Notes: a model not told the origin generated them from the letters alone. DNA of 64,000 nucleotides from Bremerella sp. P1 (GCF_028748185.1 NZ_CP118164.1:1736001-1800000); one strand, 5' to 3'. Counted from the first letter of the stretch, positions 1 through 8,942 are shown. Numbers and translations are program-made.

Positions 1-5
1 ACGAG

Positions 6-2945
6 TTGCGTCAGTTGGCCTCGTCTTACAGTGCGGCCTGTCGCAGTGTGAATCAGCGTCTTCGTCGCTGTGGTGAGTTCTTGCGGTTGGGGCTCCGGTC
101 GGAAGCAATTCAGTTTGCCGAAGCAGAGCCGAATCTTTTGGAGCTAGTCACCCGGCTCGACTTTCCTGAGCGAGAAGCATGGGAAGAACTGGTCACGATG
201 TATCAGCTTCCCCGCATGGAGCCGCTTCTACTCGACATGGCGGAAATGCTGAATGAGGCCTATGCGGACCAGGAACCGTTGACAAAGCTTCTCACCACGC
301 ATCGCCTGATGGCACTGGCCAAGTCACCGCTAAAGCAACGTCTCGATGTCGTCCGGAAGTTGGCCGATCTCGATCTTCAGGCATCGTTCTGGGATGACGA
401 CGTTCGGGAAATGGAGAAGGCTCGTCTACATGAAATTAAAGTGGAAGCAAATGCTGCTAAATCCAAAGGAGACCATAGTCGGTTGAAGGATCTTCTGGTG
501 GAAGTCCAGGATTCGCAGTGGAGAAACGCACCGCCTCCCAGCTACGTCAAAAGCATTTCCGAGATGGCGGGGGCTGCTAATGAGAACTGGGCACGAAAAG
601 AGCTCGAGCAACTTGAGGCTGAGTTGAATGATGCGTTCGGAGCGTTAGACCTGCCCCGCGCGCAGCAGCTTCGAGATCAATGGGATATGCTGGCCCCTCA
701 GGCCGAACTGGCTCCGGACGATCCCATTTGGGAAAACAGTGGCCCCATCCTCGACTGGATTCGTGACGAAGAAGAACAACTGGCCAAGCAGCAGGCCTAT
801 GAGGATGCCGTTGGCTATCTAGAACTGGCCCTTGAAAAAGACCGAATCGATCTTCCTGATCTCGAACGACTTGGCCACGAGGTCAACAAATTCAATAAGG
901 GGTTGCCTGAGCCCCTGGCGACTCGGTATCGAAATCGCATTGCGAGCTTACAGTTTGCCGATACGCGACGACGAAACCTAATTATCGCTGGCGTTGCTCT
1001 CGGGATCATTCTGGTGATCGGCTCGATTGGCTTTTTGATTCAACGTCAATTGCGATCGTCCGAAATCATCGCCGTTGCCTCTACGGTCGAACAAATGATC
1101 GATAACGGTCAACTTGCGGACGCTCGGGCGATGGTCGACAAGCATTCGGACTTTCCGATTCACGAGTCGTGGCTTGCCGCACAGAAGAAGCTTGGGGACG
1201 CTGAGAAGACCGAACAAGATCGTCTGAGCCAAGTCCAAGGCCTGATTGCCTCGGCAGAATCGACGACTTCCCATAACCAGGCCGTGAAATACCTGGAGCA
1301 GGCTCGCGAAATTGCTCACACTTCGGAAGAGAAGTTGGCGATTGGCCGGCTGGAAATGGAGTGGGAAGAACATCGCCAGAACGAAGTTGCCGCACGCGAA
1401 GAAGCATTTCGCCAACTTGTTGACAAGGCTACCAATAAGCTAGAGCAGTCGGACAGTCTATTGGCAATGGTCGATCCAACCAACCAGGATACGAACAAGG
1501 ACCTGCAGCAACTTGATCAGTTATTGAAGGAAACGGATCAGGACCTTCAACAACTAAACAGTGCCAAGGGAATGGTTCGCTCTACTTCAAGTTCTCAAGT
1601 AAAGCTCCTGGAAACCCGGGCGACAGCGTTGAAAGACGCTCATAAAAAGCTTGAGCAGCAATCGAGTCTATTCGATGAAATGACTCGGCAAGCAGCGATC
1701 AGTTCCGAAGCGGCAAACTTCGAACAAGCATTAAGCGGTTACGACGAAGCGTTGAAAAACTATGTCACCTCATTTCCTAATGATCCCCGCTCTAGCGACT
1801 TCAAAAAGGTCGCAACCCACGCCAAGACTTGGAGCGGTGCGATGAAATGGCAACAGTTGTGGCATAGTTGGTCGGTGATCCCGCCCAGAGACCTACAAGA
1901 CGTTGTTGCTCAGATTGCCGAATGTGAAAAATTTCTCGACGATTTTCCCGAAGCGCCTTCAGCATCGGTAGCGAAGTCCTACCTGACCTACTTGAAATCA
2001 ATCCGAATGCGTGAAGAGTCTTCTGACGGGGATCGATCTGACGGCGCAAAATCTCAAATGGCGGCGTTGTTCGAAAACGCACTGCTCAGCAAGGTCTATC
2101 TCCTCGAACTCAAGGATGGAAAAAAATACTATTTGCTCGCTCCTCTGAAGAAGAAGCTGACGAACGCAGCTAGTACCGAAGTTGTTAACTTTCATCCCAT
2201 CACTGACTATTACAGCGCATTAGGTGGCAACGAATCGAAGGGAACCGGCAAGATTAAGCAGGTTGGTGAAATAAAGACCTTAACAACGAGCCTAGCTCCC
2301 CATGCAGTTATCGGCTCACGTGTCAAAGAGACCATTGACAATTGTTCGCTGAACGAATGGGATACCTACTGCCTGGGACTATGTAAGAGAATCCTGAGCG
2401 ACCCTGAGATTGACGACTTTTTGAAATACTTCTTATTACTTCGCACGGCCGAATTAGCGGGTGAAGGCAACGCACACCTGAAAGAAACTATGGCGTCGGT
2501 CATTCGGAAATTCCAGGATGACGAAATTGACCTGGCGGTTAATTGGATGGACCCGGAGAACGAAGCCGCTCAAACGGCCCGTGAGTTGGCAGCAGATGCA
2601 CTGAAAAGAGTCAATATTCAGGACTTTGAGTCCGCTTGGGATGAGTCCAAGAAGCAGACCGAACAGCTGACCAAACGAGTCCAATGCCCCATTTCAGTCG
2701 TTGGCCACCTCGAAAAGGACAAGAAGGGTAGTTGGAAGTGTCTCACTAGCTGGGAGCCCAAGGGAGACTACCAGTTGCAAGTGGTTGTACCAAGTGGCAC
2801 ATCACATACTTGGGCTTCTATTGGATCAGCCCGAGGAAATTCGATCACCTTGAATGGCCAACTTTCCGGGGCTCACGCTATCGAAGGTCAATTGATCTTC
2901 GCCATTCCCAAAGCCGCTGCCGACTTGGCATTCGCGAACAGGTAA
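6..2945 (+). CDS. large coiled-coil membrane protein, 5' end probably outside window
   Basis: The frame is open to the window edge and the first available start is a TTG at base 6, so the true N-terminus is probably upstream; 979 residues are visible. One clear membrane helix lies at about residues 323-345, followed by Arg-rich sequence. Both sides are Glu/Gln/Leu-rich and predict long helices or coiled coils, especially about 400-590. The last 100 residues look like a small beta-rich domain (WEPKGDYQLQVVVPSG). I recognise no named family. It lies 18 bases upstream of the GYF-domain gene and heads an operon with a proton-channel subunit and two TolR-like proteins. A scaffold or force-receiving partner of that channel is an inference from position and topology only. 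Confidence 0.75.
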   Translation: MRQLASSYSAACRSVNQRLRRCGEFLRLGLRSEAIQFAEAEPNLLELVTRLDFPEREAWEELVTMYQLPRMEPLLLDMAEMLNEAYADQEPLTKLLTTHRLMALAKSPLKQRLDVVRKLADLDLQASFWDDDVREMEKARLHEIKVEANAAKSKGDHSRLKDLLVEVQDSQWRNAPPPSYVKSISEMAGAANENWARKELEQLEAELNDAFGALDLPRAQQLRDQWDMLAPQAELAPDDPIWENSGPILDWIRDEEEQLAKQQAYEDAVGYLELALEKDRIDLPDLERLGHEVNKFNKGLPEPLATRYRNRIASLQFADTRRRNLIIAGVALGIILVIGSIGFLIQRQLRSSEIIAVASTVEQMIDNGQLADARAMVDKHSDFPIHESWLAAQKKLGDAEKTEQDRLSQVQGLIASAESTTSHNQAVKYLEQAREIAHTSEEKLAIGRLEMEWEEHRQNEVAAREEAFRQLVDKATNKLEQSDSLLAMVDPTNQDTNKDLQQLDQLLKETDQDLQQLNSAKGMVRSTSSSQVKLLETRATALKDAHKKLEQQSSLFDEMTRQAAISSEAANFEQALSGYDEALKNYVTSFPNDPRSSDFKKVATHAKTWSGAMKWQQLWHSWSVIPPRDLQDVVAQIAECEKFLDDFPEAPSASVAKSYLTYLKSIRMREESSDGDRSDGAKSQMAALFENALLSKVYLLELKDGKKYYLLAPLKKKLTNAASTEVVNFHPITDYYSALGGNESKGTGKIKQVGEIKTLTTSLAPHAVIGSRVKETIDNCSLNEWDTYCLGLCKRILSDPEIDDFLKYFLLLRTAELAGEGNAHLKETMASVIRKFQDDEIDLAVNWMDPENEAAQTARELAADALKRVNIQDFESAWDESKKQTEQLTKRVQCPISVVGHLEKDKKGSWKCLTSWEPKGDYQLQVVVPSGTSHTWASIGSARGNSITLNGQLSGAHAIEGQLIFAIPKAAADLAFANR

Positions 2946-2963
2946 ACACAAGAAGGCGATGAA

Positions 2964-3839
2964 ATGAGTCACGAGAATGGAACTGCGGAACCAACGCAAT
3001 ACTTTGTTCGCGCACGCGGCAAGGTCATGGGACCGTTCAGCCTGGAACGCCTCCAGACGATGCGAAGCCGCGGCCAGTTGAGCCGAATCCATGAGGTGTC
3101 TATCGACAAACAGAACTGGCAGACTGCCGCCAATTTTATGTCTTCCGCAATAGCGCCGGCAGACAATAACGCTTCGAATAATCATGAACTGGAGTTGCAG
3201 GAGAACGCACCTCAATCTTCAAGTGATTCCAGGCCGCCCGATCCATCTGGCAATAAGGCAGCCTGGTACTACCATGTCGCTGGTGAGATGAATGGCCCCA
3301 TCAGTATCATGGACCTCAGATCGCTCGTAAGCAGTCATCAACTGACCGCCGACGAACTGGTATGGAAAGAAGGTTTCGCAGATTGGCTCCCGATATCAGA
3401 AGTGCCGGAGCTCAAACACCTTACTGCCGGTGCGCAAGCTATCACTGGTTCATCACAGCCAATGATGCAAACGTCACCAGGTGTTTCGGTAAGCCAATCT
3501 TCGGCTCAGCACATGCCCCACCCGCGAACAAGTGGTTTGGCAATTACCGGGATCTCTCTTGGGGTACTAGGGCTATCATTCAGCGTCCTCAGCGGGGTGG
3601 CGCTCTTGTTAAGTTCCGTCGCGGTTTTACTCCTGGTTGGATTAGCACTGGCATTCGGCTTCTTAAGCATTTTCTCGATCATCTTCAGCGCCGTAGCGCT
3701 GAAGGATATCAGCCAATCACGCGGAAGCCTCACCGGCAAGGGCCTTGCAAACGCAGGCTTGACCACTGGAATCTTGGGAACCATTGGTTGGGCAATCTGG
3801 TTGTTCTACTTTATCGATATTACCCGCGTCCGTATCTAG
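2964..3839 (+). CDS. GYF-domain and DUF4190-like membrane protein
   Basis: A 291-residue protein. Two GYF_2-type domains are visible: residues about 12-60 (YFVRARGKVMGPFSLERL) and about 99-148 (WYYHVAGEMNGPISIMDL, then WKEGFADWLPI). After a Ser/Gln-rich linker, residues about 190-288 hold three or four hydrophobic helices resembling the DUF4190 membrane module (GLAITGISLGVLG, later GLANAGLTTGILG). GYF_2 domains are thought to bind proline-rich peptides, and in bacteria they are usually tethered to membrane modules like this one. It sits 18 bases after the coiled-coil gene and 13 bases before the channel gene, so it is probably co-transcribed and may be an adaptor in the same membrane assembly (inference). 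Confidence 0.85.
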   Translation: MSHENGTAEPTQYFVRARGKVMGPFSLERLQTMRSRGQLSRIHEVSIDKQNWQTAANFMSSAIAPADNNASNNHELELQENAPQSSSDSRPPDPSGNKAAWYYHVAGEMNGPISIMDLRSLVSSHQLTADELVWKEGFADWLPISEVPELKHLTAGAQAITGSSQPMMQTSPGVSVSQSSAQHMPHPRTSGLAITGISLGVLGLSFSVLSGVALLLSSVAVLLLVGLALAFGFLSIFSIIFSAVALKDISQSRGSLTGKGLANAGLTTGILGTIGWAIWLFYFIDITRVRI

Positions 3840-3852
3840 ACTGAAATCAAGC

Positions 3853-4749
3853 ATGGCCAGTGATACTCGCCCGGTGAATACAGATAGCTTCACCAATTCA
3901 ACTTCAGAGCTTTCTCCCATTTCTTGGGTACGGTCAGATCCCGAACAGCGTCTGGCGTTCCGCGGCGGACGTTTTACGCGAGTCAATACCTGGTGTGCGT
4001 TGTTGTTGGGAGTCATCTTCTCAACTTGCTTCTACACAGCGCTATACCTAATGCACAATTCGTATTTAGCGGTTACGTTTACGCAACGCGGTCCGATTCC
4101 GTATTGCATCGCGTTTTTCTTCTTTTGGTCGGTTGCAATTCTAATCTTGAAGTTTTTCAAGTTGCGACTTCAGCGACGCGCGTTGCAAATGGTCGTCGTT
4201 CCTGAGAATCCCGAGTTTGTATTATCACCGTTAACGGTCGACGACGTGATCGGTCGAATGTATCAAGTCGTCGATGACCCCAAGCACTTCACTCTACTTA
4301 ATCGTATTTATGTAGCCTTGGCCAATCTTCGGAATCTGGGTCGTGTAACAGACGTCGATGAGATCCTGGAGACCCAGGCTGGTAGCGATGAATCGGTGAT
4401 GGAGACGAGTTACTCGCTACTCCAAGGTTTTGTCTGGGCGATACCTGTTCTGGGATTCATTGGTACTGTCCAGGGCTTGTCGGCTGCCATTGGTGGATTT
4501 GGGAGTGTGCTTGCCACCACTGAAGAACTTAACCAGGTCAAGGATGCGCTAAAGGATGTCACAGGCGGTCTGTCTGTCGCATTCGAGACCACAATGCAGG
4601 GCCTGGTTGCGGCATTGATCGTTCAACTTCTGTTGACAGCAATCAAAAAGTCAGAGGAAGAGTTTCTAGATTCATGCAGTGAATACTGTGTGCGCAATGT
4701 CGTGAGCAGATTGCGTTTGATGCCCTACGAATCGCGAGAAGAGTCGTGA
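3853..4749 (+). CDS. MotA/TolQ/ExbB-family proton channel subunit
   Basis: Inner-membrane protein of 298 residues from the ATG at 3853; an upstream TTG would overlap the GYF gene and add no conserved sequence. Helices lie at about 47-67 and 81-102. A hairpin of two helices at about 188-218 and 240-264 carries the family signatures: IPVLGFIGTVQGLSAAIGGF matches the GxxGTVxG motif, and LSVAFETTMQGLVAAL matches the LxxALxTTxxGL motif of TolQ, ExbB and MotA. These proteins form pentamers around a dimer of single-helix partners and use ion flow to do mechanical work across the envelope. Two candidate partners follow directly. Its stop codon overlaps the next start (GTGA). Confidence 0.9.
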   Translation: MASDTRPVNTDSFTNSTSELSPISWVRSDPEQRLAFRGGRFTRVNTWCALLLGVIFSTCFYTALYLMHNSYLAVTFTQRGPIPYCIAFFFFWSVAILILKFFKLRLQRRALQMVVVPENPEFVLSPLTVDDVIGRMYQVVDDPKHFTLLNRIYVALANLRNLGRVTDVDEILETQAGSDESVMETSYSLLQGFVWAIPVLGFIGTVQGLSAAIGGFGSVLATTEELNQVKDALKDVTGGLSVAFETTMQGLVAALIVQLLLTAIKKSEEEFLDSCSEYCVRNVVSRLRLMPYESREES

Positions 4750-5585
4750 CTTCACGTAGAAACCGATCGGGACCGACTATCTCCCTCTTTGCGTTCCAGG
4801 ACATCATTACTTCAGTGAGTGGCATCATTATCGTGATGGTACTGCTCCTTAGTCTGGAACTCGTGGAACGTCCTGAGCAGGATTCCCAGAGGATTACTTC
4901 GTCCGTAGCTACGGATGTTGAGTCGGCGATAACCGAAGCGGAAGCGGAATTAGAGACACTGCAAGGTTCCGTTCAGGAGCTGAATACGCTTATCAGTAAT
5001 ATTGCCGAGACTTCTCCCTCTGAATTGCAGAATGAAATTGATTCCTTGCGTCGAAGGATCGATGAAAAGGAACAAGGCCTGAAACAATTACATGCTCAAG
5101 AAGAGCAATTGAAAGAGGAAAAGAAAGACGTTCTGGTACAACAATTCGATCGAAAAGACGAACGTGAAGAACTAGATAAGGTGACCCGAGAACTAGCGGA
5201 CCTTCAAACGCAACTCGAACAGGAAAGAGATGAGGATCGGCTCGTGTTTACGCTGCCGAAAGGATCCAAGAAGTCTGGATGGCTTGTTGTGGTTGATTCT
5301 GGCAGGATCGACACTGCCCCAATTGGCAGGGAAAGCCGACCGATCAGATTTACATCAAGTTCATCCGGATTCCTCGGCACCGACACTGCCGTCAATCAGT
5401 TCATGGAATGGGCAAGGGACAGGAATGCTTCATCGTCCTATTTTCTCGTGTTGGTACGCCCGAGTGGCGCATCCGCATTCGATCAACTTGAATCGCGACT
5501 GAGCCTTTCGGGTATCCAGTTCGGTTTTGATTTGATTGGCGAAAATCAATCGGTGCTTCACCCTGAGCGAGGAGCTGCCCCATAA
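4746..5585 (+). CDS. TolR/MotB-like coiled-coil stator protein, copy 1
   Basis: A 279-residue protein starting at a GTG that overlaps the stop of the channel gene, a typical translational-coupling arrangement. A short basic N-terminus (MTSRRNRSG) is followed by one membrane helix at about 17-38 that begins FQDIITSVSG. The Asp at residue 19 sits where TolR, ExbD and MotB carry their proton-binding Asp. Residues about 55-160 are a Glu/Gln/Leu-rich coiled coil. The C-terminal domain, about 165-275, ends in a TolR-like pattern (YFLVLVRPSGASAFDQLES, then GIQFGFDLI). No OmpA-type peptidoglycan-binding domain is visible. It is paralogous to the next gene. Assignment to the TolR/ExbD fold is by pattern, not alignment. 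Confidence 0.75.
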   Translation: MTSRRNRSGPTISLFAFQDIITSVSGIIIVMVLLLSLELVERPEQDSQRITSSVATDVESAITEAEAELETLQGSVQELNTLISNIAETSPSELQNEIDSLRRRIDEKEQGLKQLHAQEEQLKEEKKDVLVQQFDRKDEREELDKVTRELADLQTQLEQERDEDRLVFTLPKGSKKSGWLVVVDSGRIDTAPIGRESRPIRFTSSSSGFLGTDTAVNQFMEWARDRNASSSYFLVLVRPSGASAFDQLESRLSLSGIQFGFDLIGENQSVLHPERGAAP

Positions 5586-6503
5586 ATGCGACGTCGACGC
5601 CGCTCAAACTCAGCCGATAGCTTGGAACTGTTGCTGGACACTATCTGCAACACTTTCGGTGGGGTACTGTTCATCGCAATTCTGGTTGTCATCCTGCTCC
5701 GAATGACCGGTGAGAGCAACGAAGAAAAGCCTATTGAGTCCGTCGCACCTGAGCATTTTCAGGAGTTACAGAATCGCTTGACGTCCGTAACCCGAGAACT
5801 GAGCCTTCTACGAGAAAATCGAACCAGCCAACAACGTCTGGCAGAAAAGTTCGCCGAACAAGAGGTGCGTGATCAGATCATCACGCGAAATACACTCCAA
5901 GAAGAGTTTGCTGAACTTGAGCGAGAATACAATCAACAACTTGCAAGAAATTCGAGTCAAAGTCACGAGATCGAAAAAACAAGGTCCGAAAATCTTCAAA
6001 CGGACAAGGACCTGCAACAGGCCCAGGACGAGTTTGAAGATCTCCAGCGGAAGATAGTGGAAGAGAGAAAGTCACGTGTCCAGGAGATGCGATCTCCCGT
6101 AGTACGTTCATCAGGGTTTAAGAGTGAAGTCGGCGTGATCTTGCGGTACGGTCGAATGTACGTTTGGCATCGATATGGTCGAGGGGGTTCACGACTTGGC
6201 TTAAACACAGATGAATTCGTTGTTGTTGGATCACAGGGTACCTCAGTGATTACTCAGCCCATCCCAACTGCCGGCATCCCCCTTCGGGACGACGATTTAT
6301 CTCGGGGAAGGTTGCGTGAACGGCTTAGCCAATTCTCCCCCAGGTCAAACGTTATTGCCGTGATTGTGCGTCCAGATAGCTATCGTCAATTCAATGTTCT
6401 ACGAGACGTTTTGTTAGACGAAGGATTTGAATATCGCCTGATGCCAATGGATCAAAATGGAGAGGTAGCTGACCGTGGAGGATTTGGTGGAAAAGTCCAA
6501 TAG
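5586..6503 (+). CDS. TolR/MotB-like coiled-coil stator protein, copy 2
   Basis: A 305-residue protein whose ATG directly follows the TAA of copy 1. It has the same architecture: an Arg-rich N-terminus, one membrane helix at about 16-38 beginning LLLDTICNTFGGVLFI with Asp18 at the helix start, a coiled coil at about 55-165, and a C-terminal alpha/beta domain containing VIAVIVRPDSYRQFNVLRD then EGFEYRLMP. The C-terminal pattern parallels copy 1, but the overall sequence is well diverged, which fits a heterodimeric stator rather than a recent duplication. It is the last gene of the operon; a long stem-loop follows 55 bases later. Confidence 0.75.
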   Translation: MRRRRRSNSADSLELLLDTICNTFGGVLFIAILVVILLRMTGESNEEKPIESVAPEHFQELQNRLTSVTRELSLLRENRTSQQRLAEKFAEQEVRDQIITRNTLQEEFAELEREYNQQLARNSSQSHEIEKTRSENLQTDKDLQQAQDEFEDLQRKIVEERKSRVQEMRSPVVRSSGFKSEVGVILRYGRMYVWHRYGRGGSRLGLNTDEFVVVGSQGTSVITQPIPTAGIPLRDDDLSRGRLRERLSQFSPRSNVIAVIVRPDSYRQFNVLRDVLLDEGFEYRLMPMDQNGEVADRGGFGGKVQ

Positions 6504-6558
6504 CCCAACCCTCCATTCGACAACGTTCAAGACTCATCCGATCCTTAAAGCAGACAAC

Positions 6559-6614
6559 ACCATCAAGGTTTTTGCCAAATCCTCGGAAGAGAACCTCAAG
6601 CATACCTTGATGGT
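6559..6614 (+). terminator. long stem-loop after the channel operon
   Basis: Perfect 10-base arms ACCATCAAGG (6559-6568) and CCTTGATGGT (6605-6614) enclose a 36-base loop, followed by a T-rich stretch. This is the first structured element after the last operon gene. The loop is long for an intrinsic terminator, so transcript stabilisation is an alternative. Confidence 0.4.
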
Positions 6615-7191
6615 ATTATTCTTCCTCAAATCGTTTTCCCATAAAGAGTTGTGATTTTCGATCTAGGCTCATCGGATTCTCTCCCAAGAGACTTTCGCAG
6701 TCAAATCGCAGCAAGTTGTACCAGTAGGCTACTGGGAACCTTCGTTCGGTGGGCTTTTGAGAAAAACGCTCAGGACACGCCCTCCTGTGCTTATTGGCAA
6801 AATCCCGTTTGTATTAAACAGACCACACCTTTGCGCGGATTGGCCGTGCCTGAAGGATGAATCGCCATGGCAACTGGGGGCGAAGGGTAGCCGAACCGTC
6901 GTAGCTGAGCAGGTGGTACTGAAAACAGGGAGTGATCAGGTCTAGTGCGTCCTAAGTTCGCGACTGCATCACCCTTCCGAGCCTAATACCCTATTAACCC
7001 AGCGGTAATGTCTCTGCTAAATCGGTGATACAAACGCCAATTTGAGCGTTTGCGAGCCTAAGGCAAGATCGGCCGGGTTATGTCTCTACAAAACAGAGAC
7101 GATAGCGTAAAGAAAACGCGTCCTCGCAACTCGTTGCGAGTTCCTAGGATAAAACAACGCACTTCTATGCCTGCCTCAGCGTAACCCAGCT
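6615..7191. other. gene-free convergent spacer with three stem-loops
   Basis: No credible coding sequence was seen between the channel operon (+) and dgoA (minus). Three perfect short hairpins follow each other: CAAACGC/GCGTTTG at 7031-7052, GTCTCT/AGAGAC at 7082-7100, and CTCGCAAC/GTTGCGAG at 7123-7140. In addition TAACCCAGC near 6996 is nearly complementary to GCCGGGTTA at 7072-7080, so the first hairpin could be nested in a longer stem. They could be bidirectional terminators for the convergent genes or one structured RNA. Confidence 0.4.
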
Positions 7192-7854
7192 TTAGACCTG
7201 TTGAATCGCCGCTGCTCTGGCTTCATCGTAGGATGCCACGAAAAGCCGGGCCTGATTCCTTAGCCACTGCCAATTCTCGTCAGCAATTTGCTTCTTGTCG
7301 AAAAGAGGGCCACCTATCCCGAACGCCGTTGCTCCAGCGCTCAAGTAGTTTGGCAAATTGACTGTGGTAATACCTCCTGTCGGCATTAGACGGATCTTAG
7401 AGAAGGGACCAAGAACGCTCTTAAGATAGTCTGGCCCCAAAGCATTTGCAGGGAATATTTTGATGAAAGTTGCCCCGAAGTCCAACGCTCTTAAGATCTC
7501 GGTTGGAGTAATCGCTCCAACAAATATGGGGACATCGGCCTGCAATGCAACTTGAATTACCTCCCGGGTGACTGTAGGCGTTACCAAGAAGGATGCCCCG
7601 CTTTCGATCGCGGCTTCTGCCTGGGCTGCCTTGCAAACCGTTCCCGCTCCGACGTTGATTTGCATTGAAAAATCGGAACTCAATGCCCTGATCTGACTCA
7701 ATGCGTCAGGGGAATTCATTGTGACCTCGACTGTTGTAATGCCTTCGGTGGCGACAGATTCGACCGCAACTTGTGTTTGCGCCCATTCAAATCCACGTAA
7801 GATGCCTACAAGTGGTCGGTTCTCAAATAGTTGCCAATTAAACGATGTACTCAT
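7192..7854 (-). CDS. dgoA: 2-dehydro-3-deoxy-6-phosphogalactonate / KDPG-type aldolase
   Basis: A 220-residue class I aldolase cleaving a 2-keto-3-deoxy-6-phospho sugar acid to pyruvate and glyceraldehyde 3-phosphate. Family motifs: GITTVEVTMNSP with Glu43, VGAGTV at 68-73, FLVTPTV, ATFIKIFPA with Schiff-base Lys132, and MPTGGI. The NSP after the Glu motif is, from memory, typical of DgoA, whereas Eda-type enzymes tend to have TLR there. I chose the ATG at 7854. A TTG at 7938 overlaps the dgoK stop, but the added 28 residues look non-conserved and the family usually has 200-215 residues. It lies 80 bases downstream of the kinase that would make its substrate. Confidence 0.88.
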   Translation of the reverse strand: MSTSFNWQLFENRPLVGILRGFEWAQTQVAVESVATEGITTVEVTMNSPDALSQIRALSSDFSMQINVGAGTVCKAAQAEAAIESGASFLVTPTVTREVIQVALQADVPIFVGAITPTEILRALDFGATFIKIFPANALGPDYLKSVLGPFSKIRLMPTGGITTVNLPNYLSAGATAFGIGGPLFDKKQIADENWQWLRNQARLFVASYDEARAAAIQQV

Positions 7855-7934
7855 AGCAGCGTCTCGTAGTTTTAAATCAAGTTTGTTTTCAACGTGGGCA
7901 TCAAGGTCGGATGTTGAGGGGGGGCGAGCTTTCT

Positions 7935-8942
7935 TCAACCTTGCTTGAAAAGAAGCTTATTGTGCGATTGAATTGCGTACCATTGCCCGACCGCTGATAG
8001 TCGTTCAACATCGTCGATCACGATTTCGGTAGTCCGATCCGCTAGGCCTGCAATCTCCAGTGCCAATTGGTAAATAGGATTCAGCTTTTTACCTGCCCCC
8101 AGGATGATTTGTGACTCGCTCGCAACCTTAGACTTCAGCGACCATATCTCACTACCGATCAATTGCCCGCTCAGAAAAGCTTCACTGACAGAAGGCCTTT
8201 GACTGGCTGTCAGTTGCTTGACGCGCACCTGAAAAAGAGAATTTGTCAGGCTTGCATCTCTGGCAAGCCTGACACCCTCGCAAAATGCGTCGATCTTTTC
8301 TGGACTGGTCCAATTCAATTCCTCATTGCCGGTCGCCTCGGCACGTTTCAACGAACTATGCTTTCTCAACAATTGAAACAATTCGCCCGTCATGTAAGTA
8401 CGAAAATCCACCACGTTTCCATCCTTGACCAGAACGTGCTTGGAATGAGTACCTGGCAAAACAACCCAAGCAGTAAGGAAACTAGAGATCAACTCGCCAT
8501 AAAGCGAACCCAGTCCAACCAACTCGGTTTCCTCGCCCCGGAGAACGTCATTCTTCGCTTGTAGCCCTGATACGAGGTAAACCGGCTGGGTCAACTGCTC
8601 GACGTCGTCCAATCGGCAAACAACCAGCCCGCGCCCATCCATTTCGAATGGCGTACGAGCATAAGGAAGCTCTCGCCAGCCAATCGAAGAACTCGCCATA
8701 CCGGAAATGACCACGGGTACATGGTCAACATCAAACGGCACAGTTTGCGTAAGATCCAAAACATGTCGCCTTAGGGTGCTCTGAAAAAGGCGACAGCGAT
8801 CGTGGGGCCCCGAGACGCCTGCCAATTCGGCGACACCTTCGTTACTGGACCGCTCAGCGATAATCGTTCGAGTTTCAACTTCAACCAAACGAAGGCGAAA
8901 GTTTGTGGTGCCCCAATCACAGTTAAAAAAACAGAAATACAT
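7935..8942 (-). CDS. dgoK: 2-dehydro-3-deoxygalactonokinase
   Basis: A 335-residue cytoplasmic sugar-acid kinase. The N-terminal motif DWGTTNFRLRL is the phosphate-binding DWGTT signature of DgoK, followed by GVAELAG; later motifs include VISGMASSSIGW, the central VLPGTHSKHV, the helix YMTGELFQLL, and near the C-terminus IILGAGKKLNPIYQLAL. It phosphorylates 2-keto-3-deoxygalactonate, and possibly the gluconate epimer, at the 6 position, giving the substrate of the aldolase encoded next on the same strand. In this setting the likely source is unsaturated uronate released by polysaccharide lyases rather than free galactonate (inference). It lies 250 bases downstream of a sulfatase on the same strand. 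Confidence 0.88.
   Translation of the reverse strand: MYFCFFNCDWGTTNFRLRLVEVETRTIIAERSSNEGVAELAGVSGPHDRCRLFQSTLRRHVLDLTQTVPFDVDHVPVVISGMASSSIGWRELPYARTPFEMDGRGLVVCRLDDVEQLTQPVYLVSGLQAKNDVLRGEETELVGLGSLYGELISSFLTAWVVLPGTHSKHVLVKDGNVVDFRTYMTGELFQLLRKHSSLKRAEATGNEELNWTSPEKIDAFCEGVRLARDASLTNSLFQVRVKQLTASQRPSVSEAFLSGQLIGSEIWSLKSKVASESQIILGAGKKLNPIYQLALEIAGLADRTTEIVIDDVERLSAVGQWYAIQSHNKLLFKQG

Noticed and set aside
6-6503. Assigning the left-edge operon to the Zorya anti-phage system because of its MotA-like subunit and following single-helix proteins
   Set aside because: No OmpA-type ZorB, ZorC or helicase/nuclease ZorD is visible, and there are two TolR-like partners. Upstream genes are outside the window, so a defence role stays open but unsupported.
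7855-7938. TTG start for the aldolase overlapping the dgoK stop
   Set aside because: The added 28 residues show no family pattern, and the protein would be longer than usual; the ATG at 7854 fits.
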